This document shows, in pieces, positions 9,489 through 18,594 of a DNA stretch of 64,000 nucleotides. A program made the position numbers and the translations under genes. Where the stretch lies: NCBI GenBank assembly GCA_029882975.1, contig JAOUJW010000020.1, forward strand, positions 27,012 through 91,011. The letters run 5' to 3'. The notes under the pieces are model-generated. The model was not told the DNA's origin. It ran no database searches and saw only the letters and a list, made by a program, of their open reading frames with translations. The number at the start of each line of letters is the position of its first letter. Position 1 is the stretch's first letter. Source of the DNA: Gammaproteobacteria bacterium. Its GTDB lineage: Bacteria; Pseudomonadota; Gammaproteobacteria; SZUA-152.

Positions 9489-10372
9489 CCGCCGCCTGTT
9501 TGCATCAAAGCTTCCATGGCACTTTCATACTGAATTTCAAATTGCTCCAACAAAGGAGTGAGTATGGCTTCGGGTAATTTTAATTGCTCCCAGGCACCGG
9601 CTTGCAGTGGCGGCACATGAGTTTCCCCAGAGCATCCGGCTTGTAAGCCGGTTGCAATCGCATCGGCCACATGTGCTAACGCAGCATCCCTACTGTATTT
9701 ACCTGCGCCAAGTGGATCATGTGCATATCGAATAGCATTTACCACAGATCCCGGTAATTTCCACTGCTTCAGCAATGAATACCCCACTTCGCTCTGGCTA
9801 TAGCCCAACAGCTTTTTTTCACTGTCATATAACAAACCACGATTTTGCTTGGCATGGTCAACGATTTCCGCGGCAGTGTCCGGAATGGCCATATAGATGA
9901 TCAAGCGCCCGATATCGTGCAGCAAACCGATAATGAAAAAACGTTCCGGTGTGTCCAGATGCGCATAGATGGCCAAAATCCTGGCGACGATAGCGCATGC
10001 TATACTATGGCGCCAAAAATCATTCATTGACACTAACACGTCCGTTTGGTCATCAAAGGCCTGCATGACCGTGGTCGCCAAGGCCAATTCGTGAACCCCA
10101 CGCAGACCTATCACCGAAACAGCGTGGATGATGGTGTCGATACGCGAAGGATGACCGTACAATGCGCTGTTGGCTAAACGTAACAAGCGAGCCGCCAACG
10201 CCGGATCCTCACTTAAAATCTCCCCCACTTCGCGGCTGGTGGTACGCGGATCATCTATAACACGGGACAAGTTAAGATACGCATTGGGTAGGGACGCAAT
10301 ATTTTCGATACTTGCAAGCAAACCCAAGGGTGAAGGTACCGACATGGCGCCGGCATTACTTGATAGCCTCAT
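9485..10372 (-). CDS. HDOD domain signalling protein
   Basis: A 295-residue HDOD protein. The domain spans about residues 15-215, with [13 protein letters not shown] near 65-77, the helix [11 protein letters not shown] and the HD-like stretch [14 protein letters not shown] domains are HD-like modules in bacterial signalling, often tied to c-di-GMP or two-component systems. The gene overlaps both neighbours by 4 nt (ATGA junctions). The family is certain; the process controlled is not. Confidence 0.9.
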   Translation of the reverse strand: MRLSSNAGAMSVPSPLGLLASIENIASLPNAYLNLSRVIDDPRTTSREVGEILSEDPALAARLLRLANSALYGHPSRIDTIIHAVSVIGLRGVHELALATTVMQAFDDQTDVLVSMNDFWRHSIACAIVARILAIYAHLDTPERFFIIGLLHDIGRLIIYMAIPDTAAEIVDHAKQNRGLLYDSEKKLLGYSQSEVGYSLLKQWKLPGSVVNAIRYAHDPLGAGKYSRDAALAHVADAIATGLQAGCSGETHVPPLQAGAWEQLKLPEAILTPLLEQFEIQYESAMEALMQTGGG

Positions 10373-10680
10373 CGGCGCGGCCCTGCTTCAAGTCGCGCCC
10401 GAAACAAGGCAGCGATCAGCGGATGGTTTCGATCGGTGAACTGAAAAAGTCTTTCAAGCTCCGCTTTCCATTGCGCAGACGCGCTTGTAGGCGGCTCTTG
10501 GGTGCTCGGATAACTGGAGTCCACTACGTCAGCCTGTAACAGCCCCCAGGTTTTAAATAATTTTATAGCAGCCGCGTCTAATACGGCTCCCCGTCTGGCC
10601 AGCAATCTACCATTGGACAACACAGCATCCGCTGCCAACACCATCCCTGGATTTAAATCTTTCAATTGAGTCTGAGCCAT
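10369..10680 (-). CDS. Short HD-GYP-N-like protein, first gene of signalling operon
   Basis: A 103-residue protein. The first 60 residues (LNPGMVLAADAV, GRLLARRGAVL, then LFKTWGL) resemble the small N-terminal module (DUF3391-type) found ahead of HD-GYP phosphodiesterase domains, here without the catalytic domain. It overlaps the HDOD gene by 4 nt, so HDOD may replace HD-GYP as a separate polypeptide. It may be an accessory subunit; the family call is tentative. Confidence 0.65.
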   Translation of the reverse strand: MAQTQLKDLNPGMVLAADAVLSNGRLLARRGAVLDAAAIKLFKTWGLLQADVVDSSYPSTQEPPTSASAQWKAELERLFQFTDRNHPLIAALFRARLEAGPRR

Positions 10681-10800
10681 TTCACTTACCGGAAGCCGGA
10701 AACCTTCTTTAACTATCGCTCCGGCTCCGTGTCTGCTTTAGCTCAGAGCTTGTTAACTTTTTGTGAAATACTCAGATGAGATCAGATGAGAGTGGAGGCA

Positions 10801-11211
10801 TTAACGGTATTTGTATTTCATATACACAATACCGGCGGATAACACCAGCCGCCAGGATAGCTCTATTTCCGGTGTGTACTCGGGATCCAGCTCCTTAACT
10901 GTCTCTAACAGGCAATCGATCCAAATATCATAGAGTTCGTCGGGAATATTTAAGGCGTGCTTACCGTGCTGCTTGGCAATTTTATCAAGGTAGTCGTTGG
11001 CATTGCTGGTGGCGTAGAAAATAAATAAGCTGTAAAAGGATTTTTCCAGCATTTCGCGCTGACGTTGCATATCCGTATTGCGAAAATGTTCCGCCACAAT
11101 ATCCGATGCCGTGATAAATTTATCATAAAAGATATCAAAGAATCCTTTCCCATGTTGACGAATTCCTTTTACCCGTTCGTAACTTTGATCAAATAATTCA
11201 TCGTGGCCCAT
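10801..11211 (-). CDS. Single-domain globin-like protein
   Basis: About 136 residues from ATG 11211; an in-frame TTG at 11232 would add seven, and neither start has a strong ribosome site. The helical pattern, with FYDKFITASDIVAEHF early, a long E-helix-like stretch (KSFYSLFIFYA) and IAKQHGKHALNIP, fits a bacterial globin. The His of KQH is the likely proximal haem ligand. Such proteins bind oxygen or NO, alone or as sensors. It is last in a same-strand run with SirB2, dtd and pip. Confidence 0.75.
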   Translation of the reverse strand: MGHDELFDQSYERVKGIRQHGKGFFDIFYDKFITASDIVAEHFRNTDMQRQREMLEKSFYSLFIFYATSNANDYLDKIAKQHGKHALNIPDELYDIWIDCLLETVKELDPEYTPEIELSWRLVLSAGIVYMKYKYR

Positions 11212-11259
11212 GGTGGCAACCCGGCTAAGCAATAGAGATGGTCAAATTATGACAAAAGA

Positions 11260-11640
11260 CTATACAAATAGAAAGGGTGTTTTAAACGTTGCCACCAGCG
11301 CAATATAGACAAATACGCTGATGGCAGCAGCATAGGCTGTAATTTTGATAGCTCGCGTCTTCCCTAATCGAAATGCAACCATACCCAAACCAATATACAA
11401 CAACAAGGCTATAATTTTGGCCACCAGCCAGGGGCTACTGATGGGGTACTGCTTTTGGATCACCAAAGCGACGGCCGACACCAGCAATATCGTGTCATTG
11501 ATGTGGGGTAGGATTCGTACCCATTTGGACTGCAGTAACGCTGAATGACGAATCATCCAAATACCGCGTAGCGTAAATCCGCTGATGGACAGTCCAACTG
11601 TTATCACATGTATTAATTTAAGCGGTTCCACAGCTAACAC
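11260..11640 (-). CDS. SirB2-family membrane protein
   Basis: A 126-residue integral membrane protein with four hydrophobic segments and the family's typical start (KLIHVITVGLSISGF) and RGIWM motif in the first loop. SirB2 proteins are common in proteobacteria and of unknown function. Starts may be the GTG at 11640 or the GTG three codons later; the ribosome site is weak for both. It follows dtd by 18 nt and is likely co-transcribed. Confidence 0.85.
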   Translation of the reverse strand: MLAVEPLKLIHVITVGLSISGFTLRGIWMIRHSALLQSKWVRILPHINDTILLVSAVALVIQKQYPISSPWLVAKIIALLLYIGLGMVAFRLGKTRAIKITAYAAAISVFVYIALVATFKTPFLFV

Positions 11641-11658
11641 TCAGGCTATTTTTATACG

Positions 11659-12096
11659 TCAAGTTTGCAATATAAAGGTTACCGGGCCATCATTGATCAG
11701 TGCCACTTGCATATCCGCGCCAAAACGACCACTAGCCACATCCTTATGGTGAGCCCTCGCCTGCGTTACCAAGTAGTCAAATCGTTCCCGCCCCAGCTGC
11801 GGTGGTGCAGCCGATGAAAAGCTGGGTCGTGCACCTTTGCGCGTATCCGCCGCTAAAGTAAATTGCGGTACTAAAAGTAATCCCCCTGCGGTATCTGCCA
11901 GACTGAGATTCATTTTCCCACCCGGATCGGCAAAAATACGATAGCCCAAAACTCTTTGCAGCAAACGGTCAGCGTGGGCTGGAGTATCGTCTTTTTGCAC
12001 ACCAACAAAAACCAAGATACCTGCCCCGATACTACCGACCCGTTCGGCAGAAACTGTAACCGACGCTTCAGTAACCCGTTGTAACAGGGCAATCAA
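11659..12096 (-). CDS. dtd: D-aminoacyl-tRNA deacylase
   Basis: A 145-residue Dtd, the normal length. It hydrolyses D-amino acids (and Gly mischarged on tRNA-Ala) from tRNA in the cytoplasm. Family motifs are MIALLQRVTEASV at the N-terminus, PQFTLAADTRKGARPSF in the middle (the first residue is Pro where many have Ser), and NDGPVTFIL, the Gly-Pro motif, at the C-terminus. It lies 22 nt after pip and 18 nt before the SirB2 gene. Confidence 0.96.
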   Translation of the reverse strand: MIALLQRVTEASVTVSAERVGSIGAGILVFVGVQKDDTPAHADRLLQRVLGYRIFADPGGKMNLSLADTAGGLLLVPQFTLAADTRKGARPSFSSAAPPQLGRERFDYLVTQARAHHKDVASGRFGADMQVALINDGPVTFILQT

Positions 12097-12118
12097 ACTC
12101 TCACCCTTATCGTACCTC

Positions 12119-13081
12119 TTAAGCGCCGGCGCGAAATTTTTTGCTGTATTTAATGGTAGCTCTCACCAAAGCATCGGCAATACCACGCTCGGTAGATGCA
12201 TGCCCGGCATCGGGGATGATATCCAACTCCGCATTGGGCCAGGCTTTGTATAAGTCATGCGCTCCTTTCATGGGGCAAATAACATCATAGCGGCCTTGTA
12301 CAATAATACCGGGAATATCCGCAATTTTGTCGACATTTGCCAGGATTTGATTTGGTTCCAGAAAAGCAGCATTTGTGAAATAGTGACAGCCAATTTTCGC
12401 AAGACCCAGGGCCATATGCGGTTCGGTTAAACTACCCACGGTTGATTTGCTGGGTACCAAAGTGGATGCTTGCGCCTCCCAACGAGACCACGCCTTCGCA
12501 GCCCCCATACGGGCCAGCTCGTTATCGCCCAAAAGTCGATCCTTGTAGGCCTGAACCAAATCGCCGTGCTCCGACTCAGGTATGATGGAACAAAACTCTT
12601 CCCAATGATCCGGCAATATAGCTGACGCTCCGCCCTCTTGGTAAAACCAGCGAATATCCTCCTCACGCCCCAAAAATACACCGCGCAGTATCAATGCCAT
12701 CACTTGATCAGGATAAGTTTCCGCATATACCAGACTCAGGGTTGCCCCCCAGGACCCACCGAATACAACCCAGCGGTCTACACCCAGGAATTCACGAATT
12801 TTCTCCATATCTTTGACCAGATCCACAGTGGTATTACCTTGTAGTTCACCATGGGGAGTAGATTGTCCACAGCCACGCTGATCAAACAGGATGATGCGAT
12901 AAGCCTCCGGGTCAAAAAATGTACGCTGCATCGGCAAGGTACCCGCACCCGGGCCACCATGTACCACGACCACCGGGATACCTTTAGGGTCTCCCGATTC
13001 TTCAACATACAATACGTGAGGTGAATCTACTTCCAGATGGTGAGTTGCATATGGTTTTATTCTCGGATACAGCCCTGGCAC
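12119..13081 (-). CDS. pip: Proline iminopeptidase
   Basis: A 320-residue alpha/beta hydrolase of peptidase family S33 that removes N-terminal proline from peptides. The oxyanion region HGGPGAGTLP (near residue 41), the family stretch FDQRGCGQS and the nucleophile elbow GGSWGATLSL (Ser near 110) are intact. The acid is in GRYDVICP (near 271) and the His in DAGHAS (near 298). Length and motif order match proteobacterial Pip. It is the first gene of a likely pip-dtd-sirB2-globin unit. Confidence 0.95.
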   Translation of the reverse strand: MPGLYPRIKPYATHHLEVDSPHVLYVEESGDPKGIPVVVVHGGPGAGTLPMQRTFFDPEAYRIILFDQRGCGQSTPHGELQGNTTVDLVKDMEKIREFLGVDRWVVFGGSWGATLSLVYAETYPDQVMALILRGVFLGREEDIRWFYQEGGASAILPDHWEEFCSIIPESEHGDLVQAYKDRLLGDNELARMGAAKAWSRWEAQASTLVPSKSTVGSLTEPHMALGLAKIGCHYFTNAAFLEPNQILANVDKIADIPGIIVQGRYDVICPMKGAHDLYKAWPNAELDIIPDAGHASTERGIADALVRATIKYSKKFRAGA

Positions 13082-13158
13082 GTTAACAATCCTTTAACAT
13101 TCTAAGTCTCCACACGGGAGATCAGTTAATCAAAACAACGCTGAACTATTAGCTTAGT

Positions 13159-13719
13159 CTAGTCTTGTATCGGCTGCCCTTTGTAGCCTATGAATGTCGC
13201 AACACCTGCCAGCAACAATCCCAACAAAATCAAAGCCGGTCCAACGCCTGTATTTAATATAGTCGCGGCCCACCCCCATTGAAACATCACCATGAGATAC
13301 ATCACTCCGGAATGCAGTACCGTCCCCACAATAAATATCCAGCTTATAACCTGTTTGAATATTGTGGATATGGCTAAGTATGCCAGAACAATACCAACCG
13401 CTATATTCAATAATGATTCTAGATTACCGTGAGCATGTGGACCACCTTTTATCATATCCACTGGCTGTTGTGCGTTAAGCAGTGTGTTCAATGCCAAAAT
13501 TCCGTCTGTATTGGCCTTAGCAATAGCTTCAGGTGGTAATGCCTCCAGGTCTTCTTCAAAGTCATCCGCTTTTAAAGCCTGCAAACGTCCCACTGAGGAT
13601 TGTTTTTTAGCTTGGGCTTCACCAACACCTGGCACATATTGAACAATCATATAAGGTCCTAACGCTGCCGTCAGAACCAGAAACAGAAAACCAAAGACGA
13701 TATTTTTTTTCCCTATCAT
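13159..13719 (-). CDS. Hypothetical membrane protein
   Basis: A 186-residue protein. An N-terminal hydrophobic segment (residues 7-25) precedes a charged, acidic stretch of about 80 residues (probably periplasmic), then three or four membrane helices between about 105 and 178. A PHAHGN motif lies just before the second helix. It is separated from pip and typA by non-coding gaps. No family was recognised. Confidence 0.6.
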   Translation of the reverse strand: MIGKKNIVFGFLFLVLTAALGPYMIVQYVPGVGEAQAKKQSSVGRLQALKADDFEEDLEALPPEAIAKANTDGILALNTLLNAQQPVDMIKGGPHAHGNLESLLNIAVGIVLAYLAISTIFKQVISWIFIVGTVLHSGVMYLMVMFQWGWAATILNTGVGPALILLGLLLAGVATFIGYKGQPIQD

Positions 13720-13886
13720 TGCCGCATCACCTCATATCTTAGATAGCTGCCAGAATAGCAATAGGCCAGGGATTTGTTAAGCACCGCAAGCCTTAACATA
13801 GGTATAAAATGCAGGAAAAGTTTCTATGGAGAGATCGGAAAAGACGCAGGGGAACAAGTTCGTCCCCCTGTAAAAACTAAAGTCGC

Positions 13887-15710
13887 TCAGCTTCCCGTGA
13901 CAGCCCGAGAGGCGCGTTTACGCTCGTGCTCAAGCAATAGCTTCTTGCGTATACGAATGTTTCGAGGTGTTACTTCAACCAATTCATCGTCATCAATAAA
14001 CTCTAATGCTTGTTCCAGGGTCAATACAATTGGCGGCGTTAAAATAATATTTTCATCGGTTCCTGCTGCTCGAATATTAGTCAATTGTTTCGCTTTTAAT
14101 GGATTCACAACCAAGTCGTTGTCACGGGAGTGGATACCGATGATCATGCCTTCGTAAACTTCTGCACCGTGCCCAATGAACAAACGCCCCCGCTCCTGTA
14201 AATTGAACAACGCATAACCCAAGGCTTTACCCTGTGAATTGGCAATCAATACCCCGTTAATGCGTTGGCCAATGTTGCCTTTTTTCTGTGGACCGTAATG
14301 GTCAAACACGTTATACAACAGTCCTGTACCCTGGGTTGCGGTAAGAAATTCTGTACGAAACCCAATCAAACCCCGACTGGGAATGATATAGTCCAATCGT
14401 ACGCGACCACGACCATCGGGAACCATGTCTTTGAGTTCACCACCGCGCTCCCCCAGCTTTTCCATTACAGCACCCTGGTGCAACTCTTCTACATCAACGG
14501 TTAATTGCTCGTAGGGTTCATGAATCTCTTCACCGACTTGCTTTAAAATAACTTCCGGCCTGGAGACTCCCAGCTCATAACCTTCGCGGCGCATGTTCTC
14601 TATCAATATGGACAAATGCAGCTCACCACGACCGGACACTTTAAACTTATCCGGGTCATCGGTACTGTTCACTCGCAAGGCTACATTGTGCACCAATTCC
14701 CGATCCAGTCGCTCGCGAATTTGGCGGCTGGTTAGGAATTTACCGTCCTTGCCCGCAAAAGGAGAATTATTTACCTGAAAGGTCATGCTGACGGTAGGCT
14801 CATCCACTGTGAGAGGAGGCAAAGCTTCCACTGCGTTAGGACTGCAAAGCGTATCAGAAATACCCAGCCTCTCTATACCGGTAAAAGCGATTATGTCACC
14901 ACCCTGGGCTTCCGGAATCTCCACCCGCTCCAAACCAAGGAAACCGAATATCTGTAATACTCGACCGTTACGAGTTTTACCGTCCCGATCAATAATGGTG
15001 ACAGGCGTATTGGTCTTTACTCTACCGCGATTAATGCGACCAATACCGATGACTCCCACATAGCTGTTGTAATCCAGAGAGCTGACCTGTATTTGCAAAG
15101 GCCCATCCAGATCCACTTGTGGCGCTTGAACCTTTTGCACAATAGTCTCAAAAATAGGCGTCATATCGCCTTCCTTAACATCGGCATCATAGCCGGCAAA
15201 GCCATTGAGACCGGAAGCATACACCACAGGAAAATCCAGCTGATCATCATTGGCCCCTAAGCGATCAAACAGATCAAAGGTCTGATCCAGCACCCAGTCC
15301 GGCCGAGCACCGGGACGGTCAATTTTGTTGATCACCACTATGGGTTTAAGGCCGTGTTCCAGTGCTTTTTGGGTAACAAAGCGGGTTTGCGGCATAGGTC
15401 CTTCCACCGCATCCACCAATAACAATACGGAATCCACCATGGATAACACCCGTTCCACCTCGCCACCGAAGTCTGCGTGTCCGGGGGTGTCTACAATATT
15501 GATGCGATAGTCTCTCCATTTGATAGCAGTGTTCTTGGACAAAATGGTGATACCACGCTCTTTTTCCAGGTCATTGGAATCCATGACCCGTTCCTGAGTT
15601 TCACCACGGCTCACCAGTGTCCCGGACTGCTGTAACAGCTTGTCCACTAAGGTGGTTTTTCCATGGTCGACGTGGGCGATAATGGCAATGTTTCTTAAAT
15701 TCTCAATCAC
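13887..15710 (-). CDS. typA: Ribosome-associated GTPase TypA/BipA
   Basis: A 607-residue translational GTPase that helps ribosome assembly and stress adaptation, especially in the cold. G1 is [10 protein letters not shown] near residue 11; [20 protein letters not shown] and NKIDRPGA follow; domains II, III, V and the BipA C-terminal domain complete the protein. I place the start at the GTG at 15710: the usual N-terminus ([10 protein letters not shown]) begins there and it gives the normal length, whereas the frame open to 15821 runs through a repetitive leader. A weak AGAGAAAG lies upstream. Confidence 0.96.
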   Translation of the reverse strand: MIENLRNIAIIAHVDHGKTTLVDKLLQQSGTLVSRGETQERVMDSNDLEKERGITILSKNTAIKWRDYRINIVDTPGHADFGGEVERVLSMVDSVLLLVDAVEGPMPQTRFVTQKALEHGLKPIVVINKIDRPGARPDWVLDQTFDLFDRLGANDDQLDFPVVYASGLNGFAGYDADVKEGDMTPIFETIVQKVQAPQVDLDGPLQIQVSSLDYNSYVGVIGIGRINRGRVKTNTPVTIIDRDGKTRNGRVLQIFGFLGLERVEIPEAQGGDIIAFTGIERLGISDTLCSPNAVEALPPLTVDEPTVSMTFQVNNSPFAGKDGKFLTSRQIRERLDRELVHNVALRVNSTDDPDKFKVSGRGELHLSILIENMRREGYELGVSRPEVILKQVGEEIHEPYEQLTVDVEELHQGAVMEKLGERGGELKDMVPDGRGRVRLDYIIPSRGLIGFRTEFLTATQGTGLLYNVFDHYGPQKKGNIGQRINGVLIANSQGKALGYALFNLQERGRLFIGHGAEVYEGMIIGIHSRDNDLVVNPLKAKQLTNIRAAGTDENIILTPPIVLTLEQALEFIDDDELVEVTPRNIRIRKKLLLEHERKRASRAVTGS

Positions 15711-15718
15711 GATACTTT

Positions 15719-15772
15719 CTCTGTAATAATAACGCTCTGTAATAACACTCTGTAATAATGATGTTCTGTAAC
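15719..15772. repeat. Short direct repeats in the typA leader
   Basis: The plus-strand unit CTCTGTAATAA occurs exactly at 15719-15729, 15735-15745 and 15748-15758, with a degenerate fourth copy (TTCTGTAACGA) from 15764. It is read as TTATTACAGAG in the typA mRNA. The copies are 13-16 nt apart, just upstream of the chosen GTG start. It could be slippage-prone DNA or a regulatory or RNA-binding array. Confidence 0.6.
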
Positions 15773-15858
15773 GAACACTATCAATAAGGGGCTGAAGGCA
15801 AAGGCGCCGATTATACAGCAAATTTCGAGCCGGACAGGTTTTTTCGTACGTGGGAGAG

Positions 15859-15890
15859 TAAAAATAATGGGCCCTGTAAACCAGGACCCA
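15859..15890 (-). terminator. Rho-independent terminator after the solute-binding gene
   Basis: TGGGTCCTG and CAGGGCCCA pair across a 5-nt loop on the minus strand (15868-15890), followed by TTATTTTTA. It lies about 35 nt after the stop of the 15924-16904 gene and before the typA leader. Confidence 0.7.
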
Positions 15891-15923
15891 TAAAGAGTTA
15901 ACTTGTTGAATTAATTAATTTTA

Positions 15924-16904
15924 TTAATTATCTCTAAGTTTCAAATCGGCTTCGGTGGCCTGAACAAAACCGTATTTAGCGTAAATGGCTTGCGCATCCG
16001 GTGTTGCCAAATAAGCCAAGAACCGAGCCGCATTGTTGGGATTGCGAATATTAGTCAGCTGGCCAATGGCATAGCCCACTTTATCTTGTTTGTTCAGCGG
16101 TGCCGGAATGGCCACACCTTCGATATTTCTACCCTCGGAGATGGCGTGCTGCACTTCTGTAGTCCATACAATGCCCACGTGAGCCTGATTGGTTTCTATC
16201 CGGTGTGGAGTTTCCCGATGGTGCCGGGCAGTAAACCAAGTCTTTCCGGGGATGGCCCAACATTCCTTACATTCTTTACCACCGGTGACTTTTTCATACA
16301 AACCGGCGTCTTTTAACATTTCTGAACCGTAAAATTTGAAAATACCTTCCGTTAACGGATTGGGATGGGATTGCACCAAATCCGCACGTCCCAAATCCTC
16401 TACCCCTTTAATATTCTTAGGATTGCCTTTTTTGACCATCAGCTCCAATTTATTGTGAGTGTAAATCATGAATTTGCGCATTCGATTGAGCTTAATGAGT
16501 TTGCGTAAGTGATTTTGGTTAACACTGGCAAACAAATCCGGGTTTTGAGAGGTCATTTGCCCGTCAATTTCTCCCTGTTTCAAAATTTGATTCTTTAAAA
16601 TTTGTCCCGGCGGTATGGTTTCTACATAGACAGAGCGAACTGACGGGTATTTTTTTTGAAAATCCTGGATTAACTCCTGCATTACCATGAACTGGTTTCC
16701 GGCCAAATACATGACTAATTCCGCACTATATGAATCGCCTATGTCCCCGTAATCAATTTTCCCATCAACATGAAATGTTCGATAGTCTTTACTGTGACCG
16801 GCGTCCTCTTTTTGCTCTTCAGCTTTGGCAGCCTCCTCCGCTGCCAAGGGCAAGCAGAACAGGGTAAAAATTGAAAAAACTACCGGTAATGTCGTTATAC
16901 GCAT
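15924..16904 (-). CDS. Periplasmic solute-binding protein, orphan paralogue A
   Basis: A 326-residue exported protein: signal peptide with an Ala-rich end (about residues 1-22), a charged linker, then a two-lobed binding-protein fold resembling molybdate/tungstate or extracellular-solute families (LVMYLAGNQF, VETIPPGQILK, QSHPNPLTEGIFKFYG, VGIVWTTEV). It carries a CKECW pair and a WFTARHHRETPHRIE segment that I do not associate with ModA. No ABC permease or ATPase lies nearby. It aligns end to end with the protein at 28240-29244. The ATG has an excellent AGGAGGTG site. The ligand is unknown. Confidence 0.8.
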   Translation of the reverse strand: MRITTLPVVFSIFTLFCLPLAAEEAAKAEEQKEDAGHSKDYRTFHVDGKIDYGDIGDSYSAELVMYLAGNQFMVMQELIQDFQKKYPSVRSVYVETIPPGQILKNQILKQGEIDGQMTSQNPDLFASVNQNHLRKLIKLNRMRKFMIYTHNKLELMVKKGNPKNIKGVEDLGRADLVQSHPNPLTEGIFKFYGSEMLKDAGLYEKVTGGKECKECWAIPGKTWFTARHHRETPHRIETNQAHVGIVWTTEVQHAISEGRNIEGVAIPAPLNKQDKVGYAIGQLTNIRNPNNAARFLAYLATPDAQAIYAKYGFVQATEADLKLRDN

Positions 16905-17160
16905 TGATTCACCTCCTGAGTTCCATTTAATAAATGGCCTTTCGGTTTTACATCAAAGGCTTGGCACAGATGTCATCTTACGGGACAAACCCATACACCA
17001 CAATGCTAAATACCCATTTAACCTTTGCATGCACCGAAAACCTAAAGTAAAAATAGTTCACGCCGACAAATTTATGGACCCAAACACAGCTTTATCATTG
17101 ATTGCAGGATAATCATACAAACACGGATTTTCCAAATTGATTCCAGCAGAGCATTGAGTT

Positions 17161-17697
17161 ATGAAGAACAATACCGCGCAAAAAATGCAACAGCACTGGA
17201 ACCCGGAACAAGAAACAGCCCTATTGCTCCGACTCGCAATCGCACAAATCAAAGTCACCATGGAAAGCGGCGATGAATCCATCACGGCATTGGCCAACTC
17301 GTTCACCATCATGATGGACAACATGCAGGATATCAGCTTAGCTGCACAGGAACTGGAGAATGATATGACTGCCGATATCATCAAGAACGATTGTGCGATG
17401 GTATCCGAACGCATTCAGTCTGCTATTATTGCCTTTCAGTTTTACGACAAATTGTCACAACGCTTGGCCCACTTAAGTTTCAGTCTGGACCGCCTATCTG
17501 AACTGGTCAGCAACGAAGAACAGTTGCAAGACCCATCCCATTGGAAGGCGCTTCAAGACGCCATACGGGACAAGTACACCTTGGAATCGGACCGCCATTT
17601 ATTCAATGCAATCGTATCCGGTATAAGCTTGGAAGACGCCGTCAATATGAGCCATGAAGAACCGGAAAAACCGGATGATGATATCGAATTGTTCTAG
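17161..17697 (+). CDS. CheZ-like helical protein
   Basis: A 178-residue, all-helical cytoplasmic protein. The segment FQFYDKLSQRL (residues 92-102) contains Asp96-x-x-x-Gln100, the spacing of the CheZ catalytic DxxxQ motif (FQDLTGQ in enteric CheZ). The C-terminus ends in acidic residues plus IELF, like the CheZ tail that docks on CheY-P. No chemotaxis gene lies nearby. It may be a phosphatase for a stand-alone receiver protein or an uncharacterised helical family; similarity is by motif only. Confidence 0.5.
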   Translation: MKNNTAQKMQQHWNPEQETALLLRLAIAQIKVTMESGDESITALANSFTIMMDNMQDISLAAQELENDMTADIIKNDCAMVSERIQSAIIAFQFYDKLSQRLAHLSFSLDRLSELVSNEEQLQDPSHWKALQDAIRDKYTLESDRHLFNAIVSGISLEDAVNMSHEEPEKPDDDIELF

Positions 17698-17740
17698 AGA
17701 ACTTCTGGAAAAACCTAAAGAAACTTACTGGCCTTGGTAG

Positions 17741-17776
17741 AAAAAAACAGCGCCGGCAAAGAGACGGGACCGGCGC
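17741..17776 (-). terminator. Rho-independent terminator of the DUF2892 gene
   Basis: GCGCCGG (17750-17756) and CCGGCGC (17770-17776) form a perfect 7-bp stem with a 13-nt loop. On the minus strand seven T residues follow (plus-strand A run 17741-17747). It lies 46 nt past the stop of the 17822-18232 gene. Confidence 0.85.
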
Positions 17777-17821
17777 AACCCTCCATTACCAAAGGAAAGA
17801 AAAATTGACGGAAACGGACAT

Positions 17822-18232
17822 CTATGCCGCTTCCGTGTCGAATTGGGTAATTTGCTGCAGCTCACTCGCCACACCCAACCCCGCACTCGTTCCCATACCC
17901 GCCACAGGGGTTCCTGTGGCAAAAACAAACACGGGTTTTACAGGGGTGGTCGTCCCGGCCTGCGTTACTTTTTCTATAGAAGTAGTTTGCGGAGCAGCCT
18001 CATCATAGGTTGAAATCCCCAGAAAATCGTAAAAAGGGTCCCATGACAACAGGGCTGTGGTATAGAAAAAGATAGACAGTAACGCGAACGAGCCGGGATG
18101 ATCCACATGGGAGTTAACCGTCAAGGTGAGCAATATGAGTGCACAGCAGATCAGCAGACGACTTACCCGGTCGGCATGACTCAGGTTTGGGCTGGTCTTC
18201 ATAGGCATCAAAATTTTTACCAAATCAATCAT
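17822..18232 (-). CDS. DUF2892-type membrane protein, predicted GlrR target
   Basis: A 136-residue protein. Residues 17-70 (HADRVSRLLICCALILLT, then a second helix ending WDPFYDFLGIS) fit the DUF2892 two-helix module, also found at the C-terminus of YgaP. The rest is a Thr/Ala/Gly-rich tail of unknown role. GGGAAC precedes the ATG. The gene has its own terminator and a leader of about 200 nt that starts at a sigma-54 promoter with two GlrR-type palindromes upstream. Confidence 0.7.
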   Translation of the reverse strand: MIDLVKILMPMKTSPNLSHADRVSRLLICCALILLTLTVNSHVDHPGSFALLSIFFYTTALLSWDPFYDFLGISTYDEAAPQTTSIEKVTQAGTTTPVKPVFVFATGTPVAGMGTSAGLGVASELQQITQFDTEAA

Positions 18233-18440
18233 ATTGTTCCCATTGTTTCGTTCTAGGCAGCAAAGCCTGGACTTCCCATCGAATACTCCATGTCGTACTG
18301 CGTGTGTCCCACGCTCGAAAGAGTTTCAATACACCCTCGTAACCCCAACTCTTTACAACGCAAGCGCGTGAACGGGTGGGAGAGTAGTCTGGCGTCCCGA
18401 TAGGAAGTCGCTACTAACCGGCTGCCCTCAATCCCTATAT

Positions 18441-18456
18441 AGCAATCCTTATGCCA
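18441..18456 (-). promoter_or_regulatory. Sigma-54 promoter
   Basis: The minus strand reads TGGCAT-AAGGA-TTGCT, preceded by T, giving GG-N10-GC with only one change from YTGGCAC-N5-TTGCW. Transcription would start near 18430 and run into the DUF2892 gene. An AT-rich stretch (about 18460-18490) between promoter and upstream palindromes could take IHF. Confidence 0.75.
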
Positions 18457-18528
18457 ACTTTATTTTTTGTTAATTATCAATTAGATAGAGCGATATTTGA
18501 GTTGAATAACAGGAAAGATCCGAGGTAA

Positions 18529-18548
18529 CTGTCGCCAGATTGCGACAG
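18529..18548. promoter_or_regulatory. GlrR-type operator, proximal copy
   Basis: CTGTCGC (18529-18535), six bases, GCGACAG (18542-18548): a perfect 7-bp inverted repeat containing TGTC-N10-GACA, the motif described for GlrR upstream of glmY. It is centred about 108 bp upstream of the predicted sigma-54 start, a normal enhancer distance. Confidence 0.7.
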
Positions 18549-18594
18549 CCATACAAGAAAGCCAGCCAAGCAAATGATTTTATTGAATTAATTC

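Noticed and set aside
18253..18459. A minus-strand frame of about 65 sense codons across the leader of the DUF2892 gene, ending in GSPGFAA
   Set aside because: It has no ATG until the last 12 codons, no ribosome site, and starts inside the sigma-54 promoter. A stop-free run of this length is expected by chance fairly often.
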